Below, one piece after another: positions 35,746 through 49,300 of a DNA stretch of 64,000 nucleotides. The notes below the pieces were generated by a model. The model saw only the letters and a program-made list of their open reading frames with translations, made no database searches and was not told the origin of the DNA. Source of the stretch: Pocillopora verrucosa (Eukaryota; Cnidaria; Anthozoa; Scleractinia; Pocilloporidae); contig NC_089319.1 of assembly GCF_036669915.1 (NCBI RefSeq), forward strand, positions 12,086,580 to 12,150,579. Direction: 5' to 3'. Each line of letters opens with the position of its first letter. Within the stretch, counting starts at the first letter, position 1. The position numbers and the translations under genes are program-made.

Positions 35746-36505
35746 CTGGTATATAATAACATGTCATCCTACAGCTTACCGAGCGTCACGCAATCGCTTT
35801 TCCGCGATCAGCCTTCACGATTATTTGCACTACTGTGGAAAATTCCTGGCCCATTTCTTGATGAAAATCGATCGTAATATAATTTCAAGCCTTCAATATA
35901 GTCTTCTTACCATGCGCGCGAGTTGCTTGGTGTGATGTCTGTACAGACTTTACCAACGTAATAAAAATAGATGATGGGAATAACAGTGATGGTAAAGCAA
36001 GCTTAAAACGGCAGAAATCGCCAGAAACTACAACGGATACACAGGGTTATGAGTAAGTTTTATTGATTTTAAGAGAAAAATGTTCATATTTCGAAATATT
36101 TATCGTTGTAAATCGACCATATTTCGTTCCCTATACTATTCCTTATAACGTGTCTCGTCACACAGCGCGTGACGCGTTCATGCCGCCTGTGACAAGACAA
36201 TTGCGTAAACAATACTTAGCATAATAACATTATACATAAAAAAACACAGGATTTTGGATCATGTATTTGTTAAAAAAGAATATCCATATAACTACAATGA
36301 AAACAAACATAAGATTCACCATTCTGATCGTGAAATTAATACCATTCGCACTGTTGTAGTAGCTACGTTCCCTGGCATCAAGTGAATCCAACATGGCGCC
36401 TTTCTTCACCAGCAGTTTGCATCCATTATAGTTATGTTCTTCAGTCTCACGGTAGTAGTGTTGTTCAGTAGATTGCATAGAGTATATATAGTTTGGTTTC
36501 AGATT

Positions 36506-36910
36506 TCAGATTTTGCTTTTTACAACAAGTGTACGTTTTTCAACTAAGACATTGGCATACTTGGCATACAAGGCATACAAGGCATACAAGGCTTTCATGG
36601 CTTTTAAGCGTTCGCGACTCAATTCGTTCCAAAATAACCGCTCAATAACATCTTTTAGTGTGGACTGGCCGCGAACAATACGACTTGTGTATGCGTCTGT
36701 AAGTATTTTGAGCGTTTGCGCCATAATACTATGAGGTTCTTTTACGGACAAAATATCGAATATGGATACATTAATGTTTTGTTCAATTACGTTTTTGTTA
36801 TGCGTTATAATACAAGTCTTAAAATAAAATAAATCAATTTCATCCGGAATACATCGATTTTGGATGTCATACATCGATGTTGTGCAGCATACATCGCTTT
36901 CCTGACTCAT
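36506..36910 (-). CDS. Hypothetical 134-aa ORF inside the Helentron
   Basis: A minus-strand frame of unknown function. Its middle (QTLKILTDAY, then SRIVRGQSTLKDVIER) is preserved in the related element at about 55360-55450 with one residue change before that copy hits a stop (TTA to TAA) and diverges. The C-terminal part (repeated LYA) is translated from a 9-bp tandem repeat at 36553-36592. A second 82-codon minus-strand frame follows at 36230-36478 and ends in a hydrophobic segment (MFVFIVVIWIFFF). I do not recognise either. Preservation between copies could reflect recent common origin rather than selection. Confidence 0.3.
   Translation of the reverse strand: MSQESDVCCTTSMYDIQNRCIPDEIDLFYFKTCIITHNKNVIEQNINVSIFDILSVKEPHSIMAQTLKILTDAYTSRIVRGQSTLKDVIERLFWNELSRERLKAMKALYALYALYAKYANVLVEKRTLVVKSKI
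36553..36592. repeat. 9-bp tandem repeat (GGCATACAA)n
   Basis: Four consecutive copies, the first with two substitutions, embedded in the hypothetical frame above. Confidence 0.85.
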
Positions 36911-37541
36911 TCACGCGTGACCTTATATAACTAAAAGATGTTCAATAAAACTAAAAGATGAGGAAGCGGAAATGGAAATGATCGGAAGTCAGATTAAAAC
37001 AAGAAGCCCCGGAAACTAACCCTTTAAAAATGGCGGAAATAGAGGCGGATGATCAGTGATGTTTGAGAAGCAGTATGCAAGGTGTACGGATTTGGCTTGT
37101 GTGATTAGTGAGGGAGCTAAATAGAATTGGGGAAAGTATCTCAAATCATGAGTTGAATTGACGTTAATGCTCATGCATCAAAATTACAGCCTAACCTCCC
37201 TTGTACCACAGATTTAAAACTGGTGTTGCCCCTGTGTGGTATCCCAGTAAAAAAGACGACAAAAAAACAAAGGCATTTTATGACTGGGCTACCATAGGTA
37301 TCCCAGTAATGACCCTGGGCTCAAGATTGTTATTTAGCGGGAAACCGACGTAGGCTCATGTCAGCAGTTTCTTACATCAATCTTAAATTTACAGAAATTG
37401 CTTCTCAGCTCCGTTTTTCCCATCTCAGCTCTCTCCTTGAAGGCTGTATTTCTGCATAATTTTCCTGTTTCTTTCGGTTCCAAATCGATCATTTCTGGGA
37501 GACCAAGCCTGTGCTGTTTTTGTGCCAGTGAGGAAGTCATC

Positions 37542-39670
37542 ATGGTTCCACGTAAATTGTATATTAAGCTCAATGTCATCTTTGCGATCGTTCTGTTGCG
37601 TTTTGAGTACGTTCTTGGAACCTGCATCGAACGCGACGAACAAATACAAAAGTATTTGACTTCTTCCAAGCCTCCTTTTGACAATTATCTTAACATATCG
37701 AAGGCTGTTTATCCTTCTGTGGATCTCCCATCTTTGCTGATCGACATCACGGTGAAATTCCTGAAGACAGCTGGCAAAAAGTCAAATGGAAGTAATAGTT
37801 TGAGCACTTTAGAGCAAAATGTTTCTCGATCAACGACATTTGAAATCAGGAAATTTAAGTGGAGTATGCCATGCTTGTACGTCAGCGGAGAAATTAGCCT
37901 ATCCGCTATGAACTGGTTTTCCCTGGGAGCGATTTATCCAAACAGAAGAGGAAGTAAATTGCACATAACTCTACCACAATTTTGCAATGGCTTTACCGTC
38001 GACAGACAAGATACAATGATGTACTTCCTTTCCACGGTAAATGATCATTCTGTTCTGTGTAGCGTTTTGCTTTTTGATTTAACTTCGTTGTTGAGTCGTA
38101 GTGTGTTGTGCAATTTGGCGTAAATGCCGTAATAAGACCCTAAGACTGGTATTGTCATCATCATAACTTCTATGACTAAAATGCTTTGAAAGTAGCAATG
38201 TTGATAGACATCTGGACCTCCGCAGTATCCAAAAGTCTTTTGGGAACGTACGTTTACGAAATTTCCCTCGTTTTTAAAAGTTGTTCCGTTATATTTTACC
38301 ATTAAATTGAGAGCATGTTAACTCATCAAGTTGAAGTAATGCAATGTTTTCAATCTTTTAAAAGTCATGCTCTTTTTCTGTTACAAAATGAAAACTATAG
38401 GTGCGCAAAACGTCCTATCTCGACCCACCCTGCTTAAAAGTAACTCTTGGATGCAAAGCATGTAAGAGTGTTTAATCGCAGATAAATGTGGATTCCCCTT
38501 TTTTTAACCCGATCTCAATTGCTGTTCACTTTCACAACACTGTGACATGCTGACTTGTGTGTTTTTTATAACTTAGATGAACTATCCATGCCGTAAAATA
38601 CGTGTGTCTACACTATAATTATTGTTATTTTTCTTTAGCTGCAGGATATAGCAGTCAATCCATCAGTTTCAGATCCAAGATTGAACACGGTTGAGTGCGT
38701 GATCCCAGGCCATGGGAAAGGTCCACACCTTTCTGGTGTAAAGCAATTGTTGCATGGTGTTTGTTGGAGTTTACTGGTTATCAGCCTCACCATGAGTACT
38801 TTGACATCACAATGGATAATAGTGGAGCTGAAGTCATGGGACAGTAGTAAGATTGCAGCAGCTATGCTTCTTTCTACACTCCTTTTTCTGGGGGGACTTT
38901 TCATTAATCTTTACACATGGATATCAGCAACAGATGTTGAAAATGAACAAGACATCTATGTCAAGGTGTTCTTTGGATTTATATGTTCTGTGCTTCTCCG
39001 ACGCATAGGTTGGTGTATGTATGTACAGAAAAAATTGAAGTGTTTTAGTGAACTAAACTTAACTAAGGGCCATGGGAAGATGACTACAGAGAACCTTTTT
39101 TCTGGTGTTGTACTTTATCCAGCAGTATTCATAACATATCATCATTTACTGTGGATTTTGCTTGGTATGATAACAGAGCCATTTTGGGGTTTTACTGTTT
39201 TAGTGGCTGTTATTTCTCTATGTGCTACATTTTTCTTCTTTGTTTCAGAACTGTATCGTGTTTTACCTAAAAAATTTTATTCCTCTGGAAAATGTAAAGA
39301 AACATTTATATTTGTCATGTCTTTCTTTTTGATTGTAGCCGTCCTCTTTGCATTTGTGTTGTTTATGCTAGTTCTGTTTGCAGTAGCACAGGCTTCTATG
39401 GGTGAGAGTTTGATTTCAACACTGATTCAGAATATTTTGACATTTGTTGTAACTGCATGGTTGGGATATATGAATATTCTTACAAAATCAAACCCGGGAG
39501 ATAAAAGAGAAGGAGGAGATGAATGTGACGGAAATGGAGCAGAGGGAACAGGAGGAGAAGGTAATAAAGGTTCTGCAAATGGAAAAACGAAAAAAAGGAA
39601 AAAAGGGATGAAAAAAGAGGAGGGAGTACCCTTGCAGGTATGCAGTCAAAAACTCCCTGAAATGGCATAA
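37542..39670 (+). CDS. Secreted-ectodomain, about seven-pass membrane protein (copy A), 2 exons, 508 aa
   Basis: Exons 37542-38036 and 38639-39670 join in phase 0 (GT-AG). ATG 37542 is chosen because it starts a signal peptide (basic MVPRKLYIK then a hydrophobic core ending near VLG, residue 26) and because the paralogue at 51395 keeps the same ATG and context. Residues about 27-195 form a soluble ectodomain with few Cys and N-glycosylation sequons (NIS, NGS, NVS). Hydrophobic spans follow at about 202-222, 238-258, 271-290 (weak), 318-341, 346-369, 388-416 and 423-445. The tail (446-508) is Gly/Glu/Lys-rich with KTKKRKK. I do not recognise the family and infer no transport or receptor activity. 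It diverges from the pseudoprotease/Death-domain gene; the same arrangement recurs in copy B. A donor-like CAG/GTATGC at 39638 could extend the tail into another exon. Confidence 0.7.
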
Positions 39671-41288
39671 AATCCCATGCAGACTAGCATCCTATTCTAC
39701 ATTGCTTTATACTTCAGAAACTGATGATAAGCACAAATAGTTAGCAGACTTAACCCATACCCCGATCACTCTTTGTTGTCACATTTACTTGGGTATCCCT
39801 TCCTCAACACACTTAATATTTTTATATTCTGAAGAACCGTTTTTATCACTTAACTGTGGATCAATCACCATAGAATTACTTTTTCTCAATTTTAAGTCTA
39901 TTAAATAATATTCATAACATTGTGATTCATGAACTGTCTTAGTTTTAGATTGTAACTGTAATCAATTTTTGTATCCACAATTAAAGAGAGATAAATGAAT
40001 ACAAGAGCCTATTTTATTACCGTAGTAAAACAGTTTGTTTTAAAAATAATTATTATTTTTTAGTACATACTAATACAGTGCATAGCCCTGGAGGTGCACT
40101 CTGATTGGCTGTTTAAAATCCGAATATCCTTTGCTATTCATCTCCGAGCAACTTGCACAGGATTTGCACCCAAAAGTATTCTAATCATTGAAGGAATGAA
40201 AGAGTTTAAATTGTCTTTTGTGGCATAATATCTTAGTCTTTGAGTATATAGTGTCCATGGCTGGGGATGAATACTTCCGTTACTGCCAGATGGCTCGGTA
40301 AATATCCACCACTGGCCACCTCGGCTAATAGTTGTCAAATGTAAGGTGTTACGGGTAAGCATCAATCGCCTCTCATTAAAATCAGAACCATTGTCAGGAT
40401 TTCTTTTCAAAAAAAAATTTTTTCTTAATTCATACACTACATTTTGATCAAATTTAATTATGGAGAAGTCGAGTGAAGTTTGAACACTTATGAACTGAAG
40501 AAATCACAAAGTAATGTAAATGTTTGGACTGCAATACAATGTTTGTTTTGATTTGTCTCATATTGACATATGCAAAATTGTTTTGACATGATTCATCTTA
40601 TTGAGGATATAAACATATAGAGAATGATCCTGATGGGATCAATATCAGTTGTTAGGCAACTGCCCACCTACCCCTCCCCTAACCTAACATTAACCCTAAC
40701 TTGTCATCAATTGACTGTTGTTGGGTTAGGGGAGGGGTAGGTGGGCAGTTATGTACATAAAAAAATTATGCACTCCTTATTGGCTGAGAAGGACTGCATT
40801 CTCATCTAACAAGAGTGCAAATTACAAATAGTGCACACGCTTTCAAAATTTTGTCTGTCTTGACTTTCTGCGGTGGTTTTTTCATGTTCATTATTAACAT
40901 CATTATTAATTATTATTCATTATAAATGACATGATTTCTCTTGAAATTTGGTATAATTAGCACTTGTAAATTGTTCAAAGACTACAAATTGCACTTGCCC
41001 CAAGGGCTCTTGCAATTTTGTTGTCTTGAAAAACATTAACTCCTGCTTAGTACACCTAATCATTTAAATTACAATTTCCTTGATCGTGCACGTGATTGGT
41101 TTAAAATACTACTACTACTAATTCACTTGCCAAGTTGTTAACAGACAATTTGTTATCAGACAGTTCAATGAGTCAATCACATTCTCAATTGTGGTTTAAA
41201 TCAACCAATCACATGCGAAATTGTAGTTTAAATCAACCAATCACAACCTTGGTTTCAATCACCATAGAAAAAGTAAACAGACTTCTAT

Positions 41289-41319
<31 letters not shown>

Positions 41320-43346
41320 CCCCTTGAAAAATGATAGTATAATAGAAGACAACATGGATTTTGTTTATCCTATGGCACAAATGACTTTGGAATCTCTCGC
41401 ATTATTATGAAACGAATTGGACTGAACTACAGTTTAACAGGCTTGGTTTACAAATTTATTTAGGATTTGCATTGGTAGAATTCTTCTTTTCTGAGTTAAA
41501 TCAGAACAGTCAAAGTGGGATTTTCTTATTAAAAATATTCAATTGTGAACTCAAGGAAAATAAAGTTCATTCCTGTTTTCGATGACTGGAAGAAATTTTC
41601 GACGGGACTATTTAACCCTCTCATCGTCCATTTCGATCGTGCCTCAGTTGATTTACGATTAAACCAAACTAAAACGGAAAAATTGATACATGTTGATATA
41701 TAACTTATGCGTGCGTGCGTTACAAATAGCGCGGTAACAATTTTTTTCGTGAAGTACACCAGCGAAGGTCTACCGTATCTTAATTAAACGAACATCTTAA
41801 AATCATGACAAATTTGTAAACCGAAACGAAATTAAAATCTGTAATCTGCGAAATGAACTCAAAATCTTTGACTGCTAAATGGAAATCTGAAATATCGCAA
41901 CATGAATACGTGCGAATCCCCAACCAAAACTGTCTCATTCCATCGTAAGACTTTTTTGCTGTAAAAGAAAAATGGCGCGAAATTGTCGTAATGTTCTCCT
42001 ACTGAGGGAGAATGCGTCACGCTCCTGTCACTTTTTTCATGTAGCCTGTTCCATGCGTTCAGTTAGTAAAACGAAGAGAAAGAGGAAACAGCGCAATAAG
42101 AGCGGTTTGGGTTGGGTCGCGTATATAACGTAACCCGACCCAAGCCTCACTCGTTTTTGTACCGTGTACTGATCACGCTTCGTTTTATTAACTGAACAAC
42201 TGGAACAGGCTAGGCAATATGGCATTCAAGTTACCATAGTTTAGGTTACTCGAGTGTTCGAAGAGAAGTTTAGCGTCAAATGATTTACCAGATCTCCTTC
42301 AGTTTCTGTGGAGTGATTTTACTGACAAGGACTGAAAAGGAGATCGGCAAGAAAAATTTTGGATATGTTTGTGCACCTTTAGTCACGCGACAGTGTCCTG
42401 TGGATGTCCTTTCAGAGAAGCGCCATGTCACGCATTCGAATTAATTATCGACTACGCACATTGATGAAGAAATCTAAAATTAAAATTTGCATCTTATGGC
42501 TAAATAGCGCAATTCTTCTTTCACACAGGCGATGCATTGATTTCTTCGCGACCGTAGTGAACATTTCATTTCGCAAATTAGAGAATTTCATTCCGTTCCG
42601 TTCTGTTCCTCGAATAATCATTAAAAAAATACAATTTCCTCGATTGTCATTGGTTTTAAAAACTCCTATTTTCCACTAATTCACTTGCCAAGTTGTTATC
42701 GGACAGTTTAATAAGCCAATCGCATTTAAAGTTGTAGATTAAATCAGAGAATCACACTGAAAGTTGTAGTTTAAATCAACCAATCACAACCTCGGTTCAA
42801 TCAGCATATAACCAGTGTACAGATTGCTAACTTAGGGCTTTCCTCACAACCTTTAACAATAATAGTCTTCTAATTCAAATTTACCCTTTCTTTCATAACT
42901 TGGCTATTCCTCTTTCCTCGGAAATTGTAACTTTTATGACTAATTGGTAATAAGACTTCGTGTCGTCCTATTCGGTCTGTTATGATACCCGTGACAAACA
43001 AATCGGACTCCCGTTTGCGCAATCGTCCGATTTTGTTATCAATCGTTTGATTACAGACCAAATTGGACTCACTTAGTCCTTACATAGTTAATTTACCATT
43101 ACTAACAAGTACATGTAAGCCAAATAGAGGATAACTGACCCACATAGTTAAGCCTCTTTGTCAGAATTGCTTGGATAAACTTTTGGTCGCTAAGTGTGTT
43201 TTCACTTGTCCAAAGAAATATGAACTATATCGAGAATGTTTCCAAAGTCAGCTAATTATGAGGTAATGAAGGAAACTAAATGATAACCGTAACAAGGTAT
43301 GTATGAATCCATATTCTTATTCCACCTGTAGGGTTACTAATGTGAG
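39671..43346. other. Intergenic between module copies A and B
   Basis: Contains the G/C-rich hairpin at 40658-40750 and a dispersed repeat present twice (about 41120-41290 and 42675-42830: ACTTGCCAAGTTGTTA, then AAATCAACCAATCACAACCT). A piece near 40960-41030 (CACTTGTAAATTGTTCAAAGACTACAAATTGCAC) returns at about 53580-53650. Short frames at 41135-41410 and 42404-42679 are partly repeat-derived. No gene supported. Confidence 0.45.
40658..40750. repeat. Perfect 26-bp-arm hairpin repeat with telomere-like loop
   Basis: 40658-40683 and 40725-40750 are exact inverted repeats (start AACTGCCCACCTACCCCTCC). The 41-bp loop includes CATTAACCCTAAC, resembling the TTAGGG-type telomere repeat. I recall closely similar sequences as an abundant coral repeat; copy number must be checked. 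Confidence 0.85.
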
Positions 43347-46300
43347 TCAATAGCCATTCAGAACATGTTTCATCATGACAGTGCGATCACACAAAGCTCG
43401 AGCAAGGGCATGGTAAGTGGCTTCAGTACCCTTCTTCCGCTTCCATTTCAGCAGTATCTGGTAGGACTGCTCAGATATGTCGTCCCGATGTTCTTCCTCT
43501 ATCGCGTCCAATTTTTCGTCGTCTAACCCGAGGGCTCTCCCTACTCTCTTACGTTCTCGCTGGACTTTTAAAGAAATGTTCTGAAGGTCTCCTTCGCTAA
43601 CACATCCTTGCTTCAGTTTTTTTGCTTCAAAGATCAAAATAGATAAAACAAACAAGTAAGTACGTACAAGTAAACATAAATAGTGCACGGTAACAAACAC
43701 TTTTGTGGGCTTTAAGGGTGAGTTTGGGACTTATTTGGTGACATAAGAAAGGAGCCTTTTCCATAGTACTTAGAATTATCTGTCACAGACCAGTACAGGT
43801 TTTCACCCATCTGCGGGAGCTATCTCAACTGCCTAAAATCGAGGGTGTTTTCTTAGGCAAGGCAGCTATGAAAGAATTAGCTTTTCATGATTGGGGTCAG
43901 GGTTTGGAACCCGCAGCAACAAAATGTGAACCATCAGTTATCTGAGGCAAAAAAGCAGAGTTTTGAGGTTGGAGTTAATGCCAGAATGACTCAAAAAAAC
44001 AATCTAGCAGGAAACTTACGCAGTTCCTCAGTTTTCCCCATAGGTGGATCATGTTTCTTAAGGCAGTATTTTTCATATGTCGCTGTATACTCATGCTTCT
44101 GTAAGGCTATTGCAAGATTGACATAAGTACCATCGCGTTGCCACCAGGTTTTTAGCACTTTATAACACCTTTCGTAGTACTCATCGTTGTCTTTTTTAAT
44201 ACCATTAATATCTCCATCAGTAAGGCCTAAACTTCTCCAAAACATCTCCGAGGCTTTGTCTTCTTGCATATCCAATGCAAGGTAGGGGAGATACTTAAGA
44301 ATGACTTTAAGATGAGACAATAAAGCAAAATTACTTTCAAATGGAAATATTGCGGAGAAAGTCTCCGTTATCCTGATTCCTTCAAGGTCGTTTATGACCT
44401 TCCTGCGATAAAAGTTATACCCAGTATTTTCCCTCAACTCAAATTACCAATTAAACGCTCAACGCTCATTACCTTCAGTCTCTGCATTTTTTCTGTTAGA
44501 AACGAAAACCACAGTACCCTTCGAGTATCCGAAACGTGTTTAATCTTATATAAGAAAGAATTTGAAAGTTGCAATACTCTTTGCTGCAACATATATGTTA
44601 CATCAGACATGTAAAAAAATAGGCAGATAACTCAGACATCGGCATTGATAATTCATGATATCATGCCCAACCTCCTCCAATAATTGCTTACTATCACAGA
44701 ACCAATTAGCGCGAGAATCATTTCTTAATTTCTTCCCTAATTTTATAAGTGATACATGTTAGATCTTAATAACGCATTTGTCATTGTTAATAGTGATATT
44801 TATATTAATTCCTATTTTCACCTAATAGCATAATTTCGAGTGCAATTTCGTGAGTAAATTTTTCAAAGGCAATAATCTTTGTCTTTGTTGTGCAAAGTTG
44901 TAACATAAGTCGCACTTGTGTTACAACTTTGCACTCATGTTAATGAAAAATTTACTCGTTTTCAGCCAATCACAAGCAGGTGATATTTTCATGTAAATTA
45001 TTACACATGTAACATAGGCAGATATTTGCGAGTTGCGTGTTATTTTACGAGGTGAGTAAAATTACAAGCAACGAGAAAATTTCTGCTGGTATTATATGTT
45101 AAACCATCGAATAAGGGATTTATTATTCCACTATTATCTCATTTTCAGGTACTTTGGCATCTAGTTTGCGAAATACATTCTTTGGCTTTTTCAGATAGTA
45201 TCAGAAAGCGTGCACAAAGGACGAAAACAACAATAATGAAACCATCAAAGTGTTATCTGGGATGGCTTAAAAAGTCAAGCCCAAAATACAGAAAAGAAAT
45301 CAAAGTTTTGATCATGATCATTCAGTGCGGCCATTTTGTCTCGTTTGTATTTCAGCCCTGCTCTACAGTGTACAACGGCCCCTTATCGTTGCTAATATGG
45401 TAGAATGGCATAAAATAACGTAAGATGGAGTAAACTTGGATAGATCACATTAGGGACTGTTTCAAGTGAACTGCTGCAAAAATTCAGTCACTTAGAAATT
45501 TTAAAATCAATATACTTGTAAATAGATATTGCCACACTAATTAAAACTAGCTGAAACTGTGCGTAAGAAAGTAGATAAACTGAGTTGAACTCTCTACAAT
45601 CGTGACCTCTGTTTTTGACTTAGCAAAATCCAAAACATCACATGCTTGCTTTTAAGGTTAAATCCTACACCATATCGATAAGAACAAATGGTGACCTCTT
45701 ACTTTTCTCTTCAGACTCGAGAGCAGGGACTGTTTCAGTGCTGGAAGAAGGCTTGTCAAGACCTATATAAAATACACACAAGGAAATATTCCTTAAGAAT
45801 CTACTTTTCATTTTGACTTACAAATTAGGTTAAGAAATAAAAAAATTAAAATGAAGAACATTCTAAAATGGCATTAAAAATGAATATTTACAACAGCAGC
45901 CAGAAAACAAACATATAAATTTCGTCCTAGTATATATACGTACAGATATGTTACCATCCTATTTTGGTCAGAGTTCTAATTTGCCTCACATTTTTTAGAT
46001 AACTAGAAGGCCAATAACAAGAAACCACCCAGCTGCAAGTTCACATCTATTTTGGTATCTTCACTAAGTCCTGCTGAGTATATTGATAAGTAATTCATTA
46101 TCAAGAAACTAAACTTTCACACTTAAACTGTATGTCTGAGCCTATAGTAAATTAAAAATAAATGATCTTAAGGTGGTACAATCAATAAGGAGGTGATCAC
46201 AATTTTGATTTATAATGATCAAATTAATCAAGTCTTACTTATTATAACAACAATAATCAAAAGGTTTACACAAATCTGACTTGATATTGTCTGTTACCTC

Positions 46301-49300
46301 TTTTCATTCAAGAAGTGGTTGCAGGCATTGACCATAATGTTTTGAGATACACATTTACACTCAAACCTTAAACCTTAAAAATAAGGAGCTGCTAAATGGC
46401 TAAACCTAGGGCAGAAATTTTTAATGTTTTTGAATGGTTTTACTTGTTACATCTTAAATTGTATATATGATTTTCTTCTCATACCATGAATTATTGATTG
46501 ATGTGCAGTAACCAGTATGATAGCTAAAACAAACTAGAAGGACACCAGTCACCTTCAAAATATCTAAAAGTATATCCATTGTAATGAACTTTACAGTTCC
46601 ATAGTTAAACAATGTTTTCTTTTTTAAAATTTAGTGATAATATATGTACATGTCATGCATGCAGAATTTTGCACCATTTGCTGTAAAACAAAAAAACTTG
46701 GCTGCTGGGCATGTGACTGATATGGACTCAACACATCACAGAAAGGATATCAGAGCAAGCTCTTACTTGTTCACTTGAAGGGTGGACAATGTAATTTCTA
46801 GAGATCATAATGATAAAATAGCCTTGATGGACCTATGCATCTGACACCATCATGATTTATATGAATTTTAACAGTTATGCCTCTTTCATTATATTTTTTG
46901 TAATTCATGTTTTCTTTTGTTTTTGAACATGAAACCCTACATATCATACAAGTGTTAAGTGCATTTGAGTTTTAATTACCATACATAATCTTACTTATCT
47001 AACTGAGTGTGAAAACCTTCAAAACGTAGACAGTCCATTTCGTTTTCTCTTTGAAGATTTTCATCTCTGCTCATGTTATAATAACATCAATTACTGCACT
47101 TGGTATTTTTATAAATGTTTGTTTGGTTCTTCTTTTGCTACTAGCCGGCTTGCTTGTTCTGAATTTCACTTTCAGTTAACAAAAAAAAGCTAGACAGAAG
47201 TCCAGGAAATGGTTAACCATATTACAAATTGGCAATCATGGTGTGACAACTTTAGCTCAGCTCTGTGTTTTGTACTCTTATAGGGTGTGTTTTTTCAACC
47301 ATGACAGTGCACATTATATCTGAACTTTATCATTAAAATGGATCATGGGCACATATCTAAGGGGACTTATTACAAAAATTTTAGAAAATTTCAATAATTT
47401 TTCAAATGTTCTGTTTGAAGCAGTAAAGAGTTCCAATTTCTCAAGAGTGAAATAGTGAGAAGGCTTTAGGAGGGAGCTTATATCTGTGAGGGATTATAAT
47501 TGCATGTACTTCTTTGTTAATACAAGCAGATGGACCTTATAATAACCAGGAGGGGGCCTTAAATTAGTGGAGGGGGGGACTTTAATAAGCAGCAGTTGAC
47601 AGTAAAATAAGTGACCTCTTACTTTTCTCATCAGACTCCTGAACAGGGACTGTTTTGTTAGTGGTGGGTGCCTCCTCATGATCTATTTAAAATACACACA
47701 AGGATTTATTGATTTATAGTGATCAAATTAATTAAGTCTTAATTATTATGATAATAATTAATAGGTTTACACAAATCTGACGTGATTTTGTCCGTCACCT
47801 CTTTTTCATTCAAGAAATGGTTGCATGCATTGACCATGCCCTTGATGTTTTGAGATACACATTTGCACACTAACCTAAAAAATAAAGTGCTGCTCAATGG
47901 GTAAACCTGGGGCAGTACTTTTCAATGTTTTTTAACAGTTTTTGTTTTCACATCTTAAACTGTACATGAAATTTCTTCTTGTACCATGAATTATTCATTG
48001 TTGCTGTAATCATATGCACACATACCCGTGATTAGAAGGAAAAAAAAACAACATCAAAATAAGAAAGCTGTTGAACAGAATTCAATTTGCACCATTTACT
48101 GTATAACAAAAATACATCTTGTTAGCTTTCCCTTGAAGAAAGTACCTGCATGGTGACCCATTTATCAGTCTCAGATAGACTGAGAAATTTCATGCTACCC
48201 TGGTGCCAAACATTGCATAAATTTCTTTGCTGTCCAACAGACTAGTTTGCTGAAAACTCCATTATTCAGCTTAGATTTACTTGCTGGCCTTATAGCTGGA
48301 CCTGTTCTAAACTTCAGCTGTATATGCAGTAAAATTTGACTTCTTTCAAACATATCCAGTGGCTGCATTCCATTATTAAGATTCATGCTCTTGTTTGTTC
48401 ACTCTCACTTTTCAACATACACCTCTAGTATGAAAAGTATTACCACAAACTGCTGCTTATAAGCCCTGAGCTTAGAAACTTTGAAGGTAAGGTGGGTTAG
48501 GAGGGTTTAAGCCTGTGCTCTATTGTAAAGTACACAGGAAGCAGCTAGAGCAAGAAAGAAGTGTAGGGAAAAACATCAGACATAATATGTTTCTCCCCAC
48601 TTCTCTTATTTTAAAGAGTCTGTTTAATTCCTAATGCTTCACTTCTAGTTTTCCAGACAAACTTTATTTCCAAAGTGAACAACAGTATCACCAGCATGCT
48701 CTATACTCTCAATACGCCAATCAGAATCTTTGTTAGAATGGTTCAAATAATCTGATTGGTTGAACAAAACTGAAGCTGTCAAAAATGTCAAACCATCAAA
48801 GTTCACAATCTGCAATAGTTCAGAAACTGAAATACATTGGCAGGTCAAATTTAACACATTTGCCTGAAGTCTTTCATCTGAAAGTGAAATGTTCAGTGAA
48901 ATCCAGTTGAATTGTGGCTTATAAAAACCATGCAAGTTTTTCACTGCATGACAGTTACATAACAAACTGCTCAAGGCATATGTTTCATAAATGAACTACA
49001 GCCAAATTTATAGGAACATGTACGTTTCTCCGGATGACAGTGCTGTAAAACTTGGCTGCTGCGACTGATATGGACTCAACACATCAGAAAAGATATCAGA
49101 GCAAGCTCTTATTTGTTCACTTGAAGAGTGGACAATGTAATTTCTAGATAAAATAGCCTTGATGGACCTATGCATCTGACACCATCATGATTTGTATGAA
49201 TTTTAACAGTTATGCTATTTTGGTTATATTTTTCATAATTCTTGTTTTCTTCTCTTTTGTTTTTGAACATGAAACTCTACATATTTTACAAGTGTTGGCT

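Larger units (their letters stand above)
35279..37308 (-). mobile_element. Helentron-like element, ~2.0 kb (copy A)
   Basis: On the minus strand it begins ACTGGGATACCTATGGTAGC (from 37308) and ends GGTATCCCAGTTA, then a CCCTG-CTCA-CAGGG hairpin, then TCTAG next to a T-run (35279). The GGTATCCCAGT match is at the very 5' end but inside the hairpin at the 3' end: the asymmetric inverted repeat plus 3' hairpin described for Helentrons (Helitron2), which insert between T residues without target duplication. A shorter element with the same two ends lies at 55048-55945. No Rep/helicase frame is visible, so it is non-autonomous. A second ACTGGGATACC start at about 37232 suggests a nested or tandem end. 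It occupies most of the space between the two divergent genes of pair A. Confidence 0.6.

Noticed and set aside
37398..37541. N-terminal extension of the membrane protein frame upstream of 37542
   Set aside because: The paralogue does not preserve it, and the ATG at 37542 starts a good signal peptide in conserved context.
41135..41410. 91-codon frame in the intergenic region
   Set aside because: Its 5' half is a dispersed repeat (AATCAACCAATCACAACC) also present near 42770.
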